This document shows, in pieces, positions 46,499 to 62,070 of a stretch of DNA of 64,000 bases; position 1 is the first letter of the stretch, and each line of letters starts with the position of its first letter. Below the pieces are notes generated by a model. The model did no database searches, was not told where the DNA came from, and saw only the letters and a program-made list of their open reading frames with translations. This DNA comes from Tetracentron sinense. Taxonomy: Eukaryota > Streptophyta > Magnoliopsida > Trochodendrales > Trochodendraceae. A program made the translations under genes and the position numbers. Location: NCBI GenBank assembly GCA_015143295.1, contig CM026554.1, positions 28,905,531-28,969,530 of the forward strand. Reading direction: 5' to 3'.

Positions 46499-46808
46499 TT
46501 TTAAACATTACATGTTCTCCCCATAAATGAGTCTTCGGTCACGATAATGGTGTTGCTTAGAATACTGTTATTCCTTCTATGGTTAAGATCTTTGCTGCTT
46601 TTGTTATTTTTATATTGGTAATTATAATTTTTGAGGTAAGGACTTTGTAACCATCAATTAGGTCTAAGCACCAGTTTTATCTTATGTGAATATATGAACA
46701 ATGAAACTAGGTCAGTTTCTGCTTCCAGGTGAACCAAGTGAGATTATTTTACACAAAAGAAAATATCTGCAGATAATCGTTTCCCGTTTCTGTTCAAGAT
46801 GCTAATTG

Positions 46809-47047
46809 GGCATTTGGATCGGATTTTTTTGGCCAAAAATCAATTATGGTAAAATTGATTGTGTAGAAATTAATGGTCAAATAATCATTTTTTCAAATAA
46901 TAGTATTTGGAGACTAAGTAGGTGAGTCTCTCAACTTCGTATTCTCCCAACACTATTATTTGAAAAAATTATTATTTGATCATGAATTTCTATACAATCA
47001 ATTTTATTAGAATTGATTTTTGGCCAAAAAAATCCAATCCAAACGCC
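46809..47047. mobile_element. Tourist-like MITE, copy 1
   Basis: The ends GGCATTTGGATCGGATTTTT and AAATCCAATCCAAACGCC form long inverted repeats with inner TCAAATAATCATTTTTTCAA and its complement. It is clearly related to 63100-63350. The target duplication is not resolved for this copy. Confidence 0.7.
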
Positions 47048-47738
47048 AATCAAGAGAGTGATTATTGTATTATTAATTGTGACTGCAATAAACCGTAAGG
47101 CCTTAATTGCATTTAACAACCCCCACCGATCCCCCAGAAAAATATGTAATAAAATTTTTTTAAAAATCTGGAACGTAGTTAAGGTTCGGGCATCAGGATA
47201 TCCTTTCATGGCAGTAAAAAACATGCATGTTGTAACATTACAGGAGCAAAAATGAAAACAACATTTACAAGGGAGCCAAATCCTTTTGCACTAAAAGTGA
47301 AAGAAGACATGAAAACTCATTAATGTTTCAAACTGAATAGTTCAAACCACTGTACAACCAGAATACAATCCTGGAGCCTACAAAATTGGCTGTTGATGGA
47401 GTAAAGTGATCAACTACATATAATCACTAGATACCAGTTCTTCTGCATCCAAAATTTCCACATAAGGTCTCATGAATTTCCCGTGGGAAATATATTCATA
47501 TACATATCTGTCAGACAGCATAAAAGGTATGGCTCAATTTCCTGCAAGCACATGTGCATTCTTGCAAGACAATGGATGGGTGCATATTGAAAATATATGA
47601 TGGCCACTCACTGCCAACAGTTGGTAATGCATGACATTACGAATGAATGAATAAATAATGATGGAAAAAGCTTCCCTACGGATTGCAGATATCTCCCAGC
47701 AACGAATTGTTTCAGGTCGCCCCTTTTATTTTGAGGTG
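47048..47738 (-). other. Downstream flank and probable 3' UTR of the DUF707 gene
   Basis: No coding sequence. The region just below 47739 would be the 3' UTR of the minus-strand DUF707 gene. No obvious polyadenylation signal was picked out. Confidence 0.4.
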
Positions 47739-50700
47739 TTAAAAAGGATCAGTCCAGTTGTCATCTTCCATCACAGCTTGATCCCACCGCTGCCGGAATA
47801 TTTCAAGCTCGGCCGTTGACTGCCTTCTGATCTGTGACTCAGAAATTAAAATATACAAACAAGACAGTGCAGTCAGCAAACATGGAACCCAAGAACAAGA
47901 TAGTTATAATTAAAGATGCCCATTTATCTAAGCCAAAAAAAAAAAAAAAACAAGGATGCCCATTGTTCTTACATGGGCTCTTAAATCGATGGATCTGTCA
48001 CTCTGAGCCTGCACAACACAGAAAAACCCATAAATTATTCCACGATAGTTGAAAGTGCCAGTGTGTCCGATGAACTCAGCAAATTGGTCTCAACGAAAAA
48101 TCAAATATCACTTGAAAGAACTAAATTCACAGTATGTTCTGGAGGCTTTTGATTGGGAAGCATCCAACCACAAGATTCATAACATGTATGAATAGAAAAT
48201 ACTGATTCTATAACAAGAACAAAAGAACATTGATAAAGCAAAGAAAAAGACACTGCCTCCTAAATGTATCAAATTTTGCGGGTTGAACCCAGTATTTAGC
48301 TGGTCTCAGCTGGGAGATCTTTTGAAAATTGATTCAATCGGACAATCATAGCTGCCCACTTTTTTCTGGTATTTTTTCTTCATTTTTTTTTTAATGTATT
48401 TATGGTCCAGAGGAATGCAACAGAATATATAGTAAGCGGAATTTTATTCAAATAGGAAACAAGATGAACAAAAAATTGAGGTCTGAATAAGGAACATTAG
48501 CTATCTCAGAAAAAATTATTAAAGACATGTATGAGGGAGCGGTATCGTTAGAGAAATTCTGTGGTGAGACAAACAAGTTTCTTGCGAATAGTGTTTTAAA
48601 ACTTGAAAACTTGACTCGTACCAACTTAAGTCAACTCAAGAACAAGGTCTGAATAATGAACATCAGCAATCTCAGAATAATTCATTAAGGACATATATGA
48701 GGGAGCGGTAACTATCATTAGAGAAATTTGTGGCGAGACAAACAAGCTACACGTGACAAGTGTTTTAAAACTCGAAAACTCGACTCAGAACTTTGCCGAC
48801 TCAAGAACTTGGTCAAAATTCGTCCGAGTAATGACACCTAAAACTCAAAAAAGTTATAAATCTTTTTAATATTTGTTACATATAAGGTTTTCATTCTCTT
48901 AGATGACATCGGTGAATTAAACAATAAAAACTTAATTCTCTATTTCTAGGTTTTTTCCAACTAAATTATTTCAAAAACCACATAGGTATGGTAGCAGTAG
49001 ACAAGAACTCCAACTTCTATAAGCACAAGAAAAATACAAACACTATCGTCAAATTCAACCTAGTAAATCAAGTTTACAAATACTATTACGATTATAAAAA
49101 GCATCCCTCATAGCACAAATCAATTTTATACTAGAAGAATAAGTTAAATTTCAGAGGGAAACATTAATCACTCGTGACAATTATTTGATGCACTGTACTT
49201 CAATGGCTTCAATTTAAACATCATAAACCCAAAGCATAATCATTAAAATGCAAAGCATAGCAAAGACCCACTTTTAGAGCGGAAGGGATAGATAATAAAT
49301 AGTCAGTTCTGCTTGAACCAATCTAAAATGCAAAATCAGTAAAAATTCGGCCTACTTCACTTGCAGGACGAGAGAGAGGACAAGAGAGAGAAGAGAGATA
49401 GAGAGAAAGAGGGACGAGAGAGCGAGTAACAATGGGATGAGAGAACAAGAGACAAGTACGAGACGAGAGAGAGGGATGAGCGAAGGAGAGAGAGAGAGAG
49501 AGAGAGACTTACCTGTTGTAGATAAGAGATGTTGCTGGAGTGGAACTTCCACCAAGAGAGATGAGAGCCAAGAGCCAAAGACGAGAGCGTTTGGGGTCGG
49601 TTTCGTACCATAACCCCCCTTCTCTTTCCTTTTATACATGCTTAAAAAAGAATTAACTCAGTCGACTTGGCCGAGTTACTCTTTTTTTGTGGGAATTTTT
49701 GAGTTTCTCATCAAGTCAACTCGAAACCTAGTCGAGTCGATTCACCAAATTTTAAAACATGGTAAATGACAATAGGGTTACATCAAGAATCAACTGAGTT
49801 CATTGGCGTATGTTATTTGCAAATAATGTGGTATTAATGATAAAACTAGAAGGGCTAAAATGCAAAACTAAAATTTTCGAGGATTGGAACTTAAGTAAGA
49901 ACACAAACAGGGTAGAGACGATTGCTAATATTGACCAAGAGATACCGTACAACGACCAATTTCGGTATCTTGGCTCAATTATTTAAATGATGGTGATTTT
50001 GAAGAGAGTATTACCCATAGAATTAGAGTTTGATGGCTAAAGTTGAGAAGGGCTTTCGGAGTGCTATGTGACCAACGCATCCTGATCAAACTAAAAGAAA
50101 ATTTCAATAACACAATGACAAGACCAACTATGCTTTATAGAGTAAAATGTTGGGTTACTAAAAAGTCACATATTAATAAAATTAGTTTTGTCGAGATAAA
50201 GATGTTGGGGTGGGTGAGTGGAAAGATGAGAAAAAGTAAGCTAAAAAATGAGCACATTCGAGAGAATTTGAGAGTAGCTCTAATGGGTGATGAAATAAGG
50301 GAGAGTCGGTTGAGATGGTCAATACACGTTTAGAGAAGACCACCAAGGGCTCCCGTAATAAGTGAATTAATGCAAGTTGAAGTCTATAGAAGAAGAAGAG
50401 GATAGCCAAAAATGACATGGATGGGATTAGTGAAAAAAATAAAAATAAAATACAACTTAACCAAAGCTATGACTTTTAATGGAAAAGAATGGCGAAACAA
50501 AGTTCATGTTGCTAACCCCAAAATTTTTGGGAAAAGGCATTGATGGTGATCATGGTTAGATAAATGACACTGACATAAGTTGTCCATGTCTGAAAATCTA
50601 TAGGTCAATGTTGCAAATAATTAATGGTGTAAAGCCATAGTCATGAAGTTATACATCCCCCAAAAAAGGAGAAACATTACATAATAAGGGAACACCACAA

Positions 50701-53188
50701 ACTTATATCCATATAGAGTTATGTCGTGACTCAAAGTTATTTTAAATACTGTAATAATAACAATCAAAACATTTTTCATTTTGATATGATTATAAAGAAA
50801 TTTATACAGTTTTTTTTTTTTAAAAAAAAGAGTTCCATAGATATTTTTACATGTTTGTTTATTTTCTAATTTTGATTTTTTTTAATTAAAGTATTATTTT
50901 TAACTAAAAACTTAAGTCATAAAAGTACTACCGAATACTATTTCTACAAGTTCTTTTTTTTTTTATCGGTAATCAGCAATATATATTAATCCAAAAGGAG
51001 GTACAAAAGTGAACTATGCTAAAGTACAAGTTTACATTAGCATAAACTAAATAGAAATAATGAAACAAAATTGATCCTCCGCCAAAACTAGTGGCGGGAC
51101 CTCATTTAAGATCGACTTCATCCCAACACAACTTTCAAATCCGGTCCACCATCCCATACTGCAACGCATTCATAGATCAATAGGCGGATACAAGCTTGAA
51201 TGATAGAAATAGAGGATGAAGAGTTATCAAAGACTCCCCTATTCCTCTCCCGCCAAATTGACCAAGAAATGGCCCCAGGAAAACCTTTAGGATATCTCGC
51301 TTGGCACTGTCCATATTAACCAAAGACCAACACGATAAGAAGTTCAGAAGAAGGACAGACCCAATCCACCCAACACGGGAGAGAAAGTGACCCTAGATAA
51401 CCCCCACAATATGACAGTGTATGAGCAAATGATCCACCGTTTCCTCCGCTTGGAGGCACAAGAAACAACGATTTGCCATCCTCCACCCTCTATTCTTTAA
51501 GTGGTCAGAAGTAAGAATTTTATTCAAAGATATACTATACACATCATTTATGTTCCTATGAGATTTCTTATTTTATTTCTTTTTATAATTTATGTATGTT
51601 TTCTTATAATTTAAACTTAATTTTCATTAACAAATTATAACCAAAATAAATTGAAGAACACATGCATTAGTTGATTGCATGGTCTATTTTTTGCAGTTTA
51701 TCTAATTAATATTAAACAACATTTTGTCATTATTTATTGAAATAATAATATAGATATATGGATATTTTTTAACTACAAAAATAGATTAATAACCCATCAC
51801 ATATCTAATTTATCATTAAAAACTAATTTTTTAATATTTTTTGAAATGAGATTCTCCTCTAAAAATAAACTTCAGTCAAAACATTTACGTGTATCTATCA
51901 AATATTTACCGAAATAATACGAAGTCAAAGTATACCTCAATACAACCTGAAACCTTTTTATAACTACATGCTGATTTCATTAGAGACCCAAGGTATTCTC
52001 ACTTTCAGCTGAAATTGACCGAAATGTTTCAAAATATAAAACGACGATCCTATGTATTTGGGTTTGTAGTACCTATTCAAAAATGAATTTTATATAATAT
52101 ACATCCTGCAGCTAAAACATAGCAAGGTAACATTTTGAAGTGCACGGAGGGCAGTTTCCAACATAAAGATATCTATACTACTAGTATATGCAAACCTTAT
52201 TTTCGGATTGTCCTCCCAAAGATGGTATTCCCTGATGAATAATGTACTCACTATCAATCACTCCAACCTTCTTTGTTCGGTCCCCCTGAAAACCAAGCTG
52301 TTGATCATTTAGTGCAATGTACAAAGTTCTGTTCATTGGGATAACAGGGAAAGCAAATTAATTATAGATTTTGTCAGTAGGTAATATTTTGATTTCTCTA
52401 AAATATTGGACATTAAATAAACTTACATTGAGGCCCCACACATTATATTTATTTTCCTTCCTATATCCAGAGTTAGTGTGCTAGATTCTGTGACTTTAAG
52501 ATCTACAAGTCAAAACTCAAAATTTTAACAAATTCCAGAACATGGAAGGGACCAAAGGCTCGTGCTCAGTGCTCCAACAAAAATGGGAGCCCTACATTCA
52601 ACCTGACTGGTGAATGTCCTAAACAGATTTCAAACAAATTTTGTGGGACCTATTTACAACAAACTTATTGATGTTTGACCATACAACTGCACAAACTGAA
52701 AGAAATATTGTCCCAGATGGAGAACAACTTAAAATATCAGAATGCATCCTCATACATAATTTTGTAACCAGGCAATGTGCAACATGACATCTTAGAGGTT
52801 CACATGATCTCCAATTCCTTTCAAAAAGTTACATGAATAATGCTAGGTCCATTTTCCCCTTTTTTGAACAAGACAAAAAAAAAAAAGTGGTGAGCCCCAC
52901 AAAATGATGCTATATTTTTTTGTCATCTTGTTCAAAAAGGGGGAAAGTGGATGAGAAGGAAAGTGGACATAACATTCCCCAAAGTTACAAAGAACCTACA
53001 AGCAATACTGGGATTAGGATATCCACTCGACCTCCAGTCCCACCTTTGCCATACAGATGCTGCTTATATGGAGGGGTCGTGGCCTACCTTATTATGTCTC
53101 CCACCTAGAGGCTAGAACTTGCTATGCCAACCTGATTAAATTTATCTAAACCACCCAATCACATATCCACACTCATCCATACACAGGT

Positions 53189-53242
<54 letters not shown>

Positions 53243-56200
53243 GATTGATACATAGAAAAAGTTAATATTTGATAGAGCTAGGGCTAAGAAGAAAGATGAG
53301 AAGGAAGAAGAATAAGAGAAGAGCGTGAGACAGAAAAGGAGAAGTTGTTATTAGGGTAGAGATTACCCCACGACTATTTATAACAAAAGAATCAGTTGAA
53401 TGACAACTATACCCCTATGTGGTATAATAATTACAATAAACCCCTCTAGTACTCCACTCAAGCTGGAGAATATATGTCATACACCTAGCTTGGAATAAAT
53501 ACACTTCACCCTATTATTGCTTGAAGACTTTGTAAACAAATCAGAAAGTTGAACCTCTGATCGAACAAATGGTGTGACAGTGTCTCCAAGAAGAATCTTG
53601 TATCGAACAAAGTGACAATTAACCTCAATGTGTTTCATCCTCTCATGAAACACAGGATTAGATGCAATATGTAGTGGAAAGTCAATCTTTTGAAAGAAGT
53701 GTTGCACCCAAGTTAACTCACTAGAAGGTTGGGCCATTGCTCTATATTCTGCCTCAGCATTCGATCTGATAACTACTGTTTGTTTCTTACTCCTCCACGT
53801 GACTAAATTTCCACTTAAGAATGTACAATATTGAAAAGAGGACGAAAAATACAACAAGCACATGCCATAGTTACCAACTCTCTAAATTTCTTACAGTAAC
53901 ATGATTATAATAATTATGGAAAAGATGAACAAAAATACAGCATTCACATGCCATTCACATGCCATAGTGACCCCTCCCTCCCTGCATAGGAAAAATATCT
54001 GTAGCTATGCGGCAAAAAGAATGCTAGGCAAACAATGAAATCTTAGATCACCACTAAGCATAGGTTCATTGAGGAAACAAAGGAAAAACATCCTCCAAGG
54101 GATTCAACAAAATTCCTAACAAGCCTATATGCAAAGTTCTTTAAAACATTCAAGATAGTTTCCCTTATAATGCTCTTTAACTACCACTTATAAGAAAACA
54201 AATACCAGAACTAACTTATAGACGAAGAAACTGATATCCACAATCCATCTGAATTAACTTGAACCCACCTAAGTTAAATAACAAATTCAACTAAATTATA
54301 GACAAATAGCCATACGTTTTACATAAAATGCTATGTTATTAGAAAGACCTAAAAGCATGGTTGTTAAATCCTTGCGATTTACGATTCAAATCCTACGATT
54401 CGATTCGAATCCTAAGCAAAACGATTCAAATCGGAGGTGAAAATCTTAATTGGGCAAATCCCATTTGATTTGCGATTCATATTACGATTTGCGATTCAAA
54501 TTGTACGATTCATTCGATTCATACGATTCGAGCACGAAACCCCTTTTACAGACCAATACTTAAAAAATATTTTTTATTCTTTTAATTTTCTAAAGGTACT
54601 TTGTGGTTTTTAAGAAGAGAGAAGAAATAAGAAAACCTCTATTACGGACAGGCCCAAACCCCTATTTAGGTTGTCTCTCTATTGCTGTGAAACGAGAAAA
54701 AATAAGAGAAAGAAGAAGAAAGAAGGAAGAAGAAGATAAAGAAGTTGGATTTTGGAAAAACTTGATAGTTTATTTTATTAGTCTTTTTAATTGTACAAGT
54801 CTTTTGATACTTGATTTCATACAACATGATTATATGAGTTCACTTTGGTTGTTTATTTTTAATCATACTGCGTTTGTTTTTTATTTTATGGAGGTCATTC
54901 ACATTTTTTATAGTGTATGCAATGAAATATTCATTACTTTCTTTTATCAATAGATACGAATGAAATCTTTTGGATAATAGATTATTCTATTTTTTTGTTT
55001 TATTATGTAATTTTTTATTTTTTTTTAAACAATTTTTTAAAAAATGGATTGAATCTTACGATTTACGATTTAAATCCCGATTTGAATCGAATCGGTCCTA
55101 AAATGATTTTACGATTCGATTACGATTTAACAACCTTGCCTAAAAGAGATGAGAAAAAAAAAACACATTTCAGATCCTAGAAAGAGCTTTCCAACACATC
55201 TGATGACTTTTAGATAAGATACTTGCAAAAAAAATTATGGAAAACCAAGATGACTTATTCTTCCTACGGGTTTCAAGATTCAGCATCTCTTTTCCCAGCG
55301 TCTGTTCATCATAATCTTTCTTCATTATTTGTTCTGCTGCTTGATGTTTGACCTTATGCCAACTAAGTAGGACAGCCTACCACTTTGGTTGCATCACACT
55401 TGCTTTATAAATGAAACAGAGGCCATGTTTAATTTTCGTTTATAATTACAATTGACATCAAGAGAAATCAGGAAGTAAAATAAACTTTAAGAGTCATATA
55501 TATAGTTATATACATATATGCACATACGTACATATGTATGTATATACTTTCACACATATTATTTTTCAGTTGATATATACTGTACATATATATCTTTCTG
55601 GTCATACACTGAATAGGAAGATTCTTTCACCTGAGCACAATATCCAAGCTTCATATCCAAGCCCCATCCATGAATCAGATCATTCTACACAAAATAGAAA
55701 AGCAAAACATATTTAAGACAATCAAAAGTAAATGAAAATGATCACCAGTCCTTTGTACTCTTAATTTCCATTTTAAAAAAGAAAATGGAGAAAGCTCGGA
55801 TCACAAAAATCTTTTTTCGTCATACAAAAACCATCGAGAAGAGATGAGAATTTGGCAGGGCCCATAACATTGTATCAATAAATAAAAACTTTTAAATCCG
55901 AGAGGGAGGGATAAAATCCTTACCCGGAAACAGAAAGTGTCAGGAAAACAGAATTATAGAAGCAAGAGATAAGTGTCTACTGTCTACTAAAAGTATTGTA
56001 ACTACGTCAGGTTTCTATTGACTGGAGAAAGCATTACAATCCTTCTGCATTTCTAGAGTAGCCCGATTACTTGGGATCCAACAAGCAAACAAAAAGGTAT
56101 TGGGTTGAGCAGTCCCAATGGCAACCAAATCCATAAGGGCCAGATAAAGCCCTTTATTCTAAGTTTTTGGCTTGCCATGATAGTGTACTGTTGAGGCAAG

Positions 56201-59200
56201 CAATCACCTCTCGCATTTTCTTTTCCCGGTCCAGAAACATAATAAAACCAAACTAAATGCATCAGAGAGCACTAAAAATTGTGGTGTTCACTCTGTTGGA
56301 TAGGAAATTATTAAAGTTGCAATGATCAACCATCATCAAGGATCTGATGGAAGTTACCCTGTCAACCATAATCATATAAAGGGAACTGGAAGAACCCCCC
56401 GGATTCTTTTGACAACCATTCTCCACTAAAGACATCATAAAAGTGTAACCCTCAGGCCTGAAGGTGAAAGTTGGGGAATCATCCTTCAAGGTAAGGCTTG
56501 TGTTTGAAAGAAAGGCCACCGATGGGTTAGCTTCATCAGCATCCAAGTCCTCCCATAAGTTAGATGGCTAGCTGAGCCGCTGAGATGTATATGAAACGGG
56601 AGAGAAGTGAGGCCAGAGATGAGAATGCCTGTTTTGATCCAAAAGGGAGTTTCGATTTACGGGGAAAACAGAAGAGGTCTAGAGGACGTGGAAGAAGGGA
56701 GTTGAAGGTCCCACAATCACAGGGCATCCTCCAGTATTTGTGGTCCAAAAGGCAGTTTTGAGTTTTCGGAGGACATCGAAGAGGTCTGGAGGACGAGGAA
56801 GAAATAAGTTGATCATAGGTCATCGCTCGAACAAGTGCAGGCCTCATAGGGCTCAGCGAAGAAGATGCTGTAATGAAAAGCCTGGCAGCTCAGATGAAGT
56901 GAATCCCATTTTCATGAGAGCCTATCAGAGACAGGGGAGTTGGGATGGCATGATCCAGCGGAGCCACCATGGAGAAGGAAAACTATATTTCAAATTTCTT
57001 CACTCAGTCTGGTGGGTCAGACCTGGTGGCACACCAGGGATTGATTTGATAAGGATTGGACTGAAACTAGACAGTCTGCTCAATAATTTTTTGACACAAC
57101 GTTGCTCAGCAGACTGCCATGTTGCTCAAAACCCGTATGCAGACCAGGGACTTTAGGGAATGAACATTGGAAAAGTGCAAGGAAGAATAGAGGTGATAAA
57201 GGGGATCTGAAAGGCAGGGGGCTTCGGGGGGAAGGAAGTTGAAGCAATTATCTTCAGTGCGGATCCTATCCCAAAAAATCTCGTGGTTTGATAGCAAAGG
57301 GATACCCTGAAGCTGATAACACTAAAGAGGAAGGCAGATTTGATCGGGTGGCTGTGGATAGCATTGCCATTATTATTTATTAAGATTTTGGGTTGCAGAG
57401 AATCTGATTAGACTCATCAATCAAACACGGATTCCGTACGGAGGAAAGATCTTGTCATGGGAGTTGGAGGTGTCTAGAGATGTTATAGAAGGCATGGATC
57501 TTCTCCATGTTAGTCATCTCTCGAAAAAAGAAGACAGTAATGAACTGGACTTTCTCCTTTGGATCGGGTACAAATTCCCTAAGAAAGAGACGTGGTCCAA
57601 ACTCAAAGCAGTCAGCAGTGAATGGAGTTGGCCTTGGTGCATTGCAGGGGATTGCAACATATTCAGAGATCTACAAGAGAAGATAGGGGGATCTAGGAAG
57701 AAAATAAGTGGATACAGGGTGGACGAGGAGATTTTCTGAGTTTATAAATAGGAACAAGCTGTATTGACTCTTCTCTGAAAGGCGCTCATTTCACTTGGCC
57801 TGATAACAAAACACCGCCCTCCCCCCTCCAAAAAATTTTCTTGCAGGTTTGACGGATGCCTCTTCTCGGCTTAATAAAGATGATGGTTTCCCAAACATGA
57901 TTTATCGCTCATCAACCAATCTCAAAACCATAGGAGGGTTGGCGGGATTTGTGCTTGGGATGAAGCTAGCCTCTCTAAAAGAAAAACTCAATAAACAGAA
58001 GAAAGAAACCTTTAGCCTGGTGAGGGAAAAGAAAAAAGCTGCTTGGAAATAGATCGCTTGGACAAGCAAAAGAATGACACATTGATTTCTAACGAGGAAA
58101 GGCTCAAAAAGGAGGGTCTAAAGAAAGATCTGACCTCCCTCATCCGCAAGGAGGAAATCAATTGGAAATGGAAGTCGACAATCTATCAGTTGAGGGAAGA
58201 AGAAAATAATTCTTTACGTTTTTCCAGGCATCCACTAATGCAAGTAGGAGCAACCATATTTGTAGATTAAGGTGAACGCTAAGGTGTGAGGTGTTATAAG
58301 AGGAAGTCATTAGTGAGGAGAGTCTTCTTTTATGAGCAGTTGATACTTCAAAAGAGCTTTTTTGACCCTCCGTAAACGATTTGGAGCTCCCTCAGTTGGA
58401 CACCACAGACACAAGAGGGTTGGAAAGGAGCTTTGAGTAAGAAGAAGTGTGAAATGAAATAAAAAAAATTAGAGGGGACAAGGTGCTAGGCCCAGACAGT
58501 TTCTTTGGCTTTTTACAAGGCTTACTGGGAGATCATAAGGAGGGATATGATGAAGGTGTTGAAGGAGTTCAGCATGAACAGGAGGTGGGACAGAACAGCT
58601 AACACGACATTCATGTTTCTAATCCCAAAAAGAGGGGGTAGAAGATCTAAAGTATTACATGTCAATCAGTTTAGGCACCATCATCGACTAGAATGTGGCA
58701 AAAGGCGACCGCGTCTCAGATAGGTGATAGGGAAGAAGGTTGGAGCTCACCAGCAAGCCTTTTATTAAGGAAGACAACTAATTGATAGGATTCCTATTGC
58801 TAGTGATTGCTTTGGGGCAAAATGCAAATACGAGCATTTCATTGAGTAATATAACTTGGTTCTTGCTTTGCATAGGATAAAGAATGGGGCAAATTCATCG
58901 TACAGTGACTGCAAAAGAATGCAGACTACCTAATTGCAATGATGAAAAATAAGGATTTCCTTGAAAATTCATTAACCAGCTTATGAAAAGAATAGTTTTT
59001 GGCATATGGTACCAAATTCAGAAATACAATCTTTCCAAATCTGAACTCATCTTCTCCCAATAAAATGATAAAGATGTAAACATTTGATTAATGGAAGGTA
59101 CATGAAAGGTTCAGTTATGATGTATTCAAACCTGGATGAGATGCCACACACAACGCCAGGCTGCTCGTGAAAATACAGGTGCCATCCCTTCCACCCATCT

Positions 59201-59579
59201 GTACAAAATATAAATTTCTCAAACATTCAGTTCACTCTGCTCAAATATCTGAGCTACCATACGCAATTTTATGCAGAGACTACTCTCTGATGACAACCCT
59301 TTACCGTATAAACTCAAAGAACCATAGCTAAGCTGGCAACTATAAATAGGAAAATTTACCCTCATTCTGATATCAAAATATAAGTCTAGTCATGTCGACT
59401 GTCGTATTATTCAAGCCCCAGAAATTTAGTAAGCACTATAGTAAATTACCTGGAAAATTAGGTTACTTGTCCAATAGTTTCATAAAATATGTGGCGAAAT
59501 GCAAACCACATAAATCAAATGAAAACATACACCACGATTCAGATTTCAAAAAGCAACAATATAATTTTTGATCCATAAA

Positions 59580-59630
<51 letters not shown>

Positions 59631-62012
59631 TTAGCATTCTAATGAGCCATGCTCATGGAAGCTTGTAATGAGCGGTCCCTAATATTGTGACATGTGGCAA
59701 GTTGTTTCAGAATCTGACCGTCTGAGTCAAGACGGGTTGCCCGAGAGACACATGGCTAAATATTAGCTCGATCAAACATTTATAAACCGTCCGATCGAAG
59801 AAGGAAAGATCAGCCATTTATATCCAAGGTAGGGTCTAGTGAACCCTAAGGGGTTAATGCTTCAAACTAGGGTCTAATCAGATGGTTTAAACATGTTCGA
59901 TCAAACAGATTTTTTTGATAAGTGTCTCCAATGAACCCAACTTGACATCCAACGGTCAGATTCAAAATCGTATGACATGTGTCATCTTTTTAGAGGGACC
60001 ACTAATTAAAAGCTTCCATGAGCATGGCTCATTAGTATCGTTTCCTATATATATATATGTTCACCAAGTATGGATATGGGTTTTAAACAACAATGATCTA
60101 TTTTTTATAAGGCAAAAACACAGGAAAATATGGGAAAATATTTAAAATAATAAATAACTACAAATAAATAGGAAACATGATACCAACAACTAACAATCAT
60201 TTAAAATCATCATTCACCAAAATAATTGCAATTATATAGCCCTCAAAATATCATCATTTACCATTCAACCATTTAACAACGGATATCATCATTCACCATT
60301 CAAAAAAAGTACAATACTATGACCATCATCTTCTAAACCAGAACCCCATAATATTCAAACTCTAACTTAAGCTTCAAAGTTCAGACTCTACCCTAAAATT
60401 CAATAATATCTTTATAAAAATAAACCCTATATGCAAACCTTATCATAAGATTCAAATTGGCAAATGAAAATGAGAAACAAACCCTAAAAAATTAATTTTC
60501 AATATGTGAAAGATAGAAATTACCTTTCGGTTTCTTGAATATTGACAATAGGAGTCAAAAACAAAAGTGAGAATCCACATTTAGAAGAGAGGAGAGAAAC
60601 TAGATTCTAGAGATGAGAGAATCTAGATTCTTCTTCTTCTCGCTTTTATAGAGAGAGTTGCAGTGATTGTAATCATATAAACAGGCGAGACTTGAGAGGT
60701 TCACGTGTTTTCTTTTTTATTTTTTCACTTAAAATGGTCAATGTTTCAAACAGACAACAAAAAAAGTAAAAATTAATGGGTCGCCGTTTCAAAAGACAAC
60801 CCTATAAAACTTTTTAAAAAAATAATATGTTTTTCATATGTGTTTTATACAAGTTTAATACAAAAAGCGTGGTTAATATATGTTTTATATGAGTATCACC
60901 ATTTTAAACTTGATATGGCAACCCCCCCTCCCAAAAAAAATAATAATTTAATACGCGTATAAAACGCGTTTTTGGTGACAAAGTATATATATATATATAC
61001 GTGTGTATGTGTGCGCGTACAAGAGCATGCCGACACAATGGAGCACACTAAAGGCATACAGGCCTATAAATTGCAAGAAAGCTCGCAAGATACAAATTCT
61101 AACCCATGAGAAAGGACAAAGCATCCATGTCTTCGAAATCCTTACTAATAGAACACAAAAAAAGCAGCTTGGTAATGGATTGTAATAACCTCTCCTTTTG
61201 GAGGGCTTGATTTTCGAAAACCCTTCGGTTTCGCTTATCCCAAATACAACAAAACATGGCCACGATAACTTTTCCAGAAAACGTTATGGGGGATACCTAC
61301 ATCTCTCATAACCCAACTAGAAATAAGTCTCAAAATAAGAGAGGAAGGAAGAATGGAACTCCATGAAGGGATAGAGATTATCGCCAGCGCACATCTTTGC
61401 CCCCTTCTGATTGTATCTCTTATGTACATTGTTGTTTTTTTTTTTTTAATTCTCGTGTATTAACATCTATTTTAACAATTTATTGAAATGTCATTGAAAA
61501 TTTGCATATATTGTTTTTTTGTCATTTTCCCTCAATTTTTCCATCGACATGCGAAATATTCCCCACAAAACAATATATCCTACAATACATCTTTTTTCCA
61601 AGGTGCAACATATCCCACGATATCAACATTCAGAACCTGGAATATATGGAACTTCGGTGTTCTGTATTTGTACGATCCTTTTGCTAATGGAGTAGGAGGT
61701 CACTTTACATCTCCGTTGGGCGTGACAGGTCTTCTAGTTTCATCATTTTTTATCCAATTGGGACACAATTGAGTTGGATGCTAGATCTAATCAGTGTAAA
61801 CCCTTCCTCCAAGGTTATTGGTTGGTCTGTATGGGAGGAGAGGAACATGAGAGTCTTCAACAATCTTGTTTCTCCTATGGAGAGAATGTATACAGGGATT
61901 AAGCAACTCCTAATAGCTTTGATGTTCTATCAGGAGAATTTCTAATGAGTTGGGAGTCATTCTCTTTTCTGAGCTTAACTTTCTTTGTTTGAGGAGCAGC
62001 TGTTTGTACTCT

Positions 62013-62070
<58 letters not shown>

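Noticed and set aside
49352..49639. Ser/Leu-rich minus-strand frames
   Set aside because: Translation of a GA microsatellite.
54603..54953. 116-residue frame inside the hAT element, considered as transposase
   Set aside because: Lys/Glu- and Phe/Ile-rich low-complexity sequence without any transposase block.
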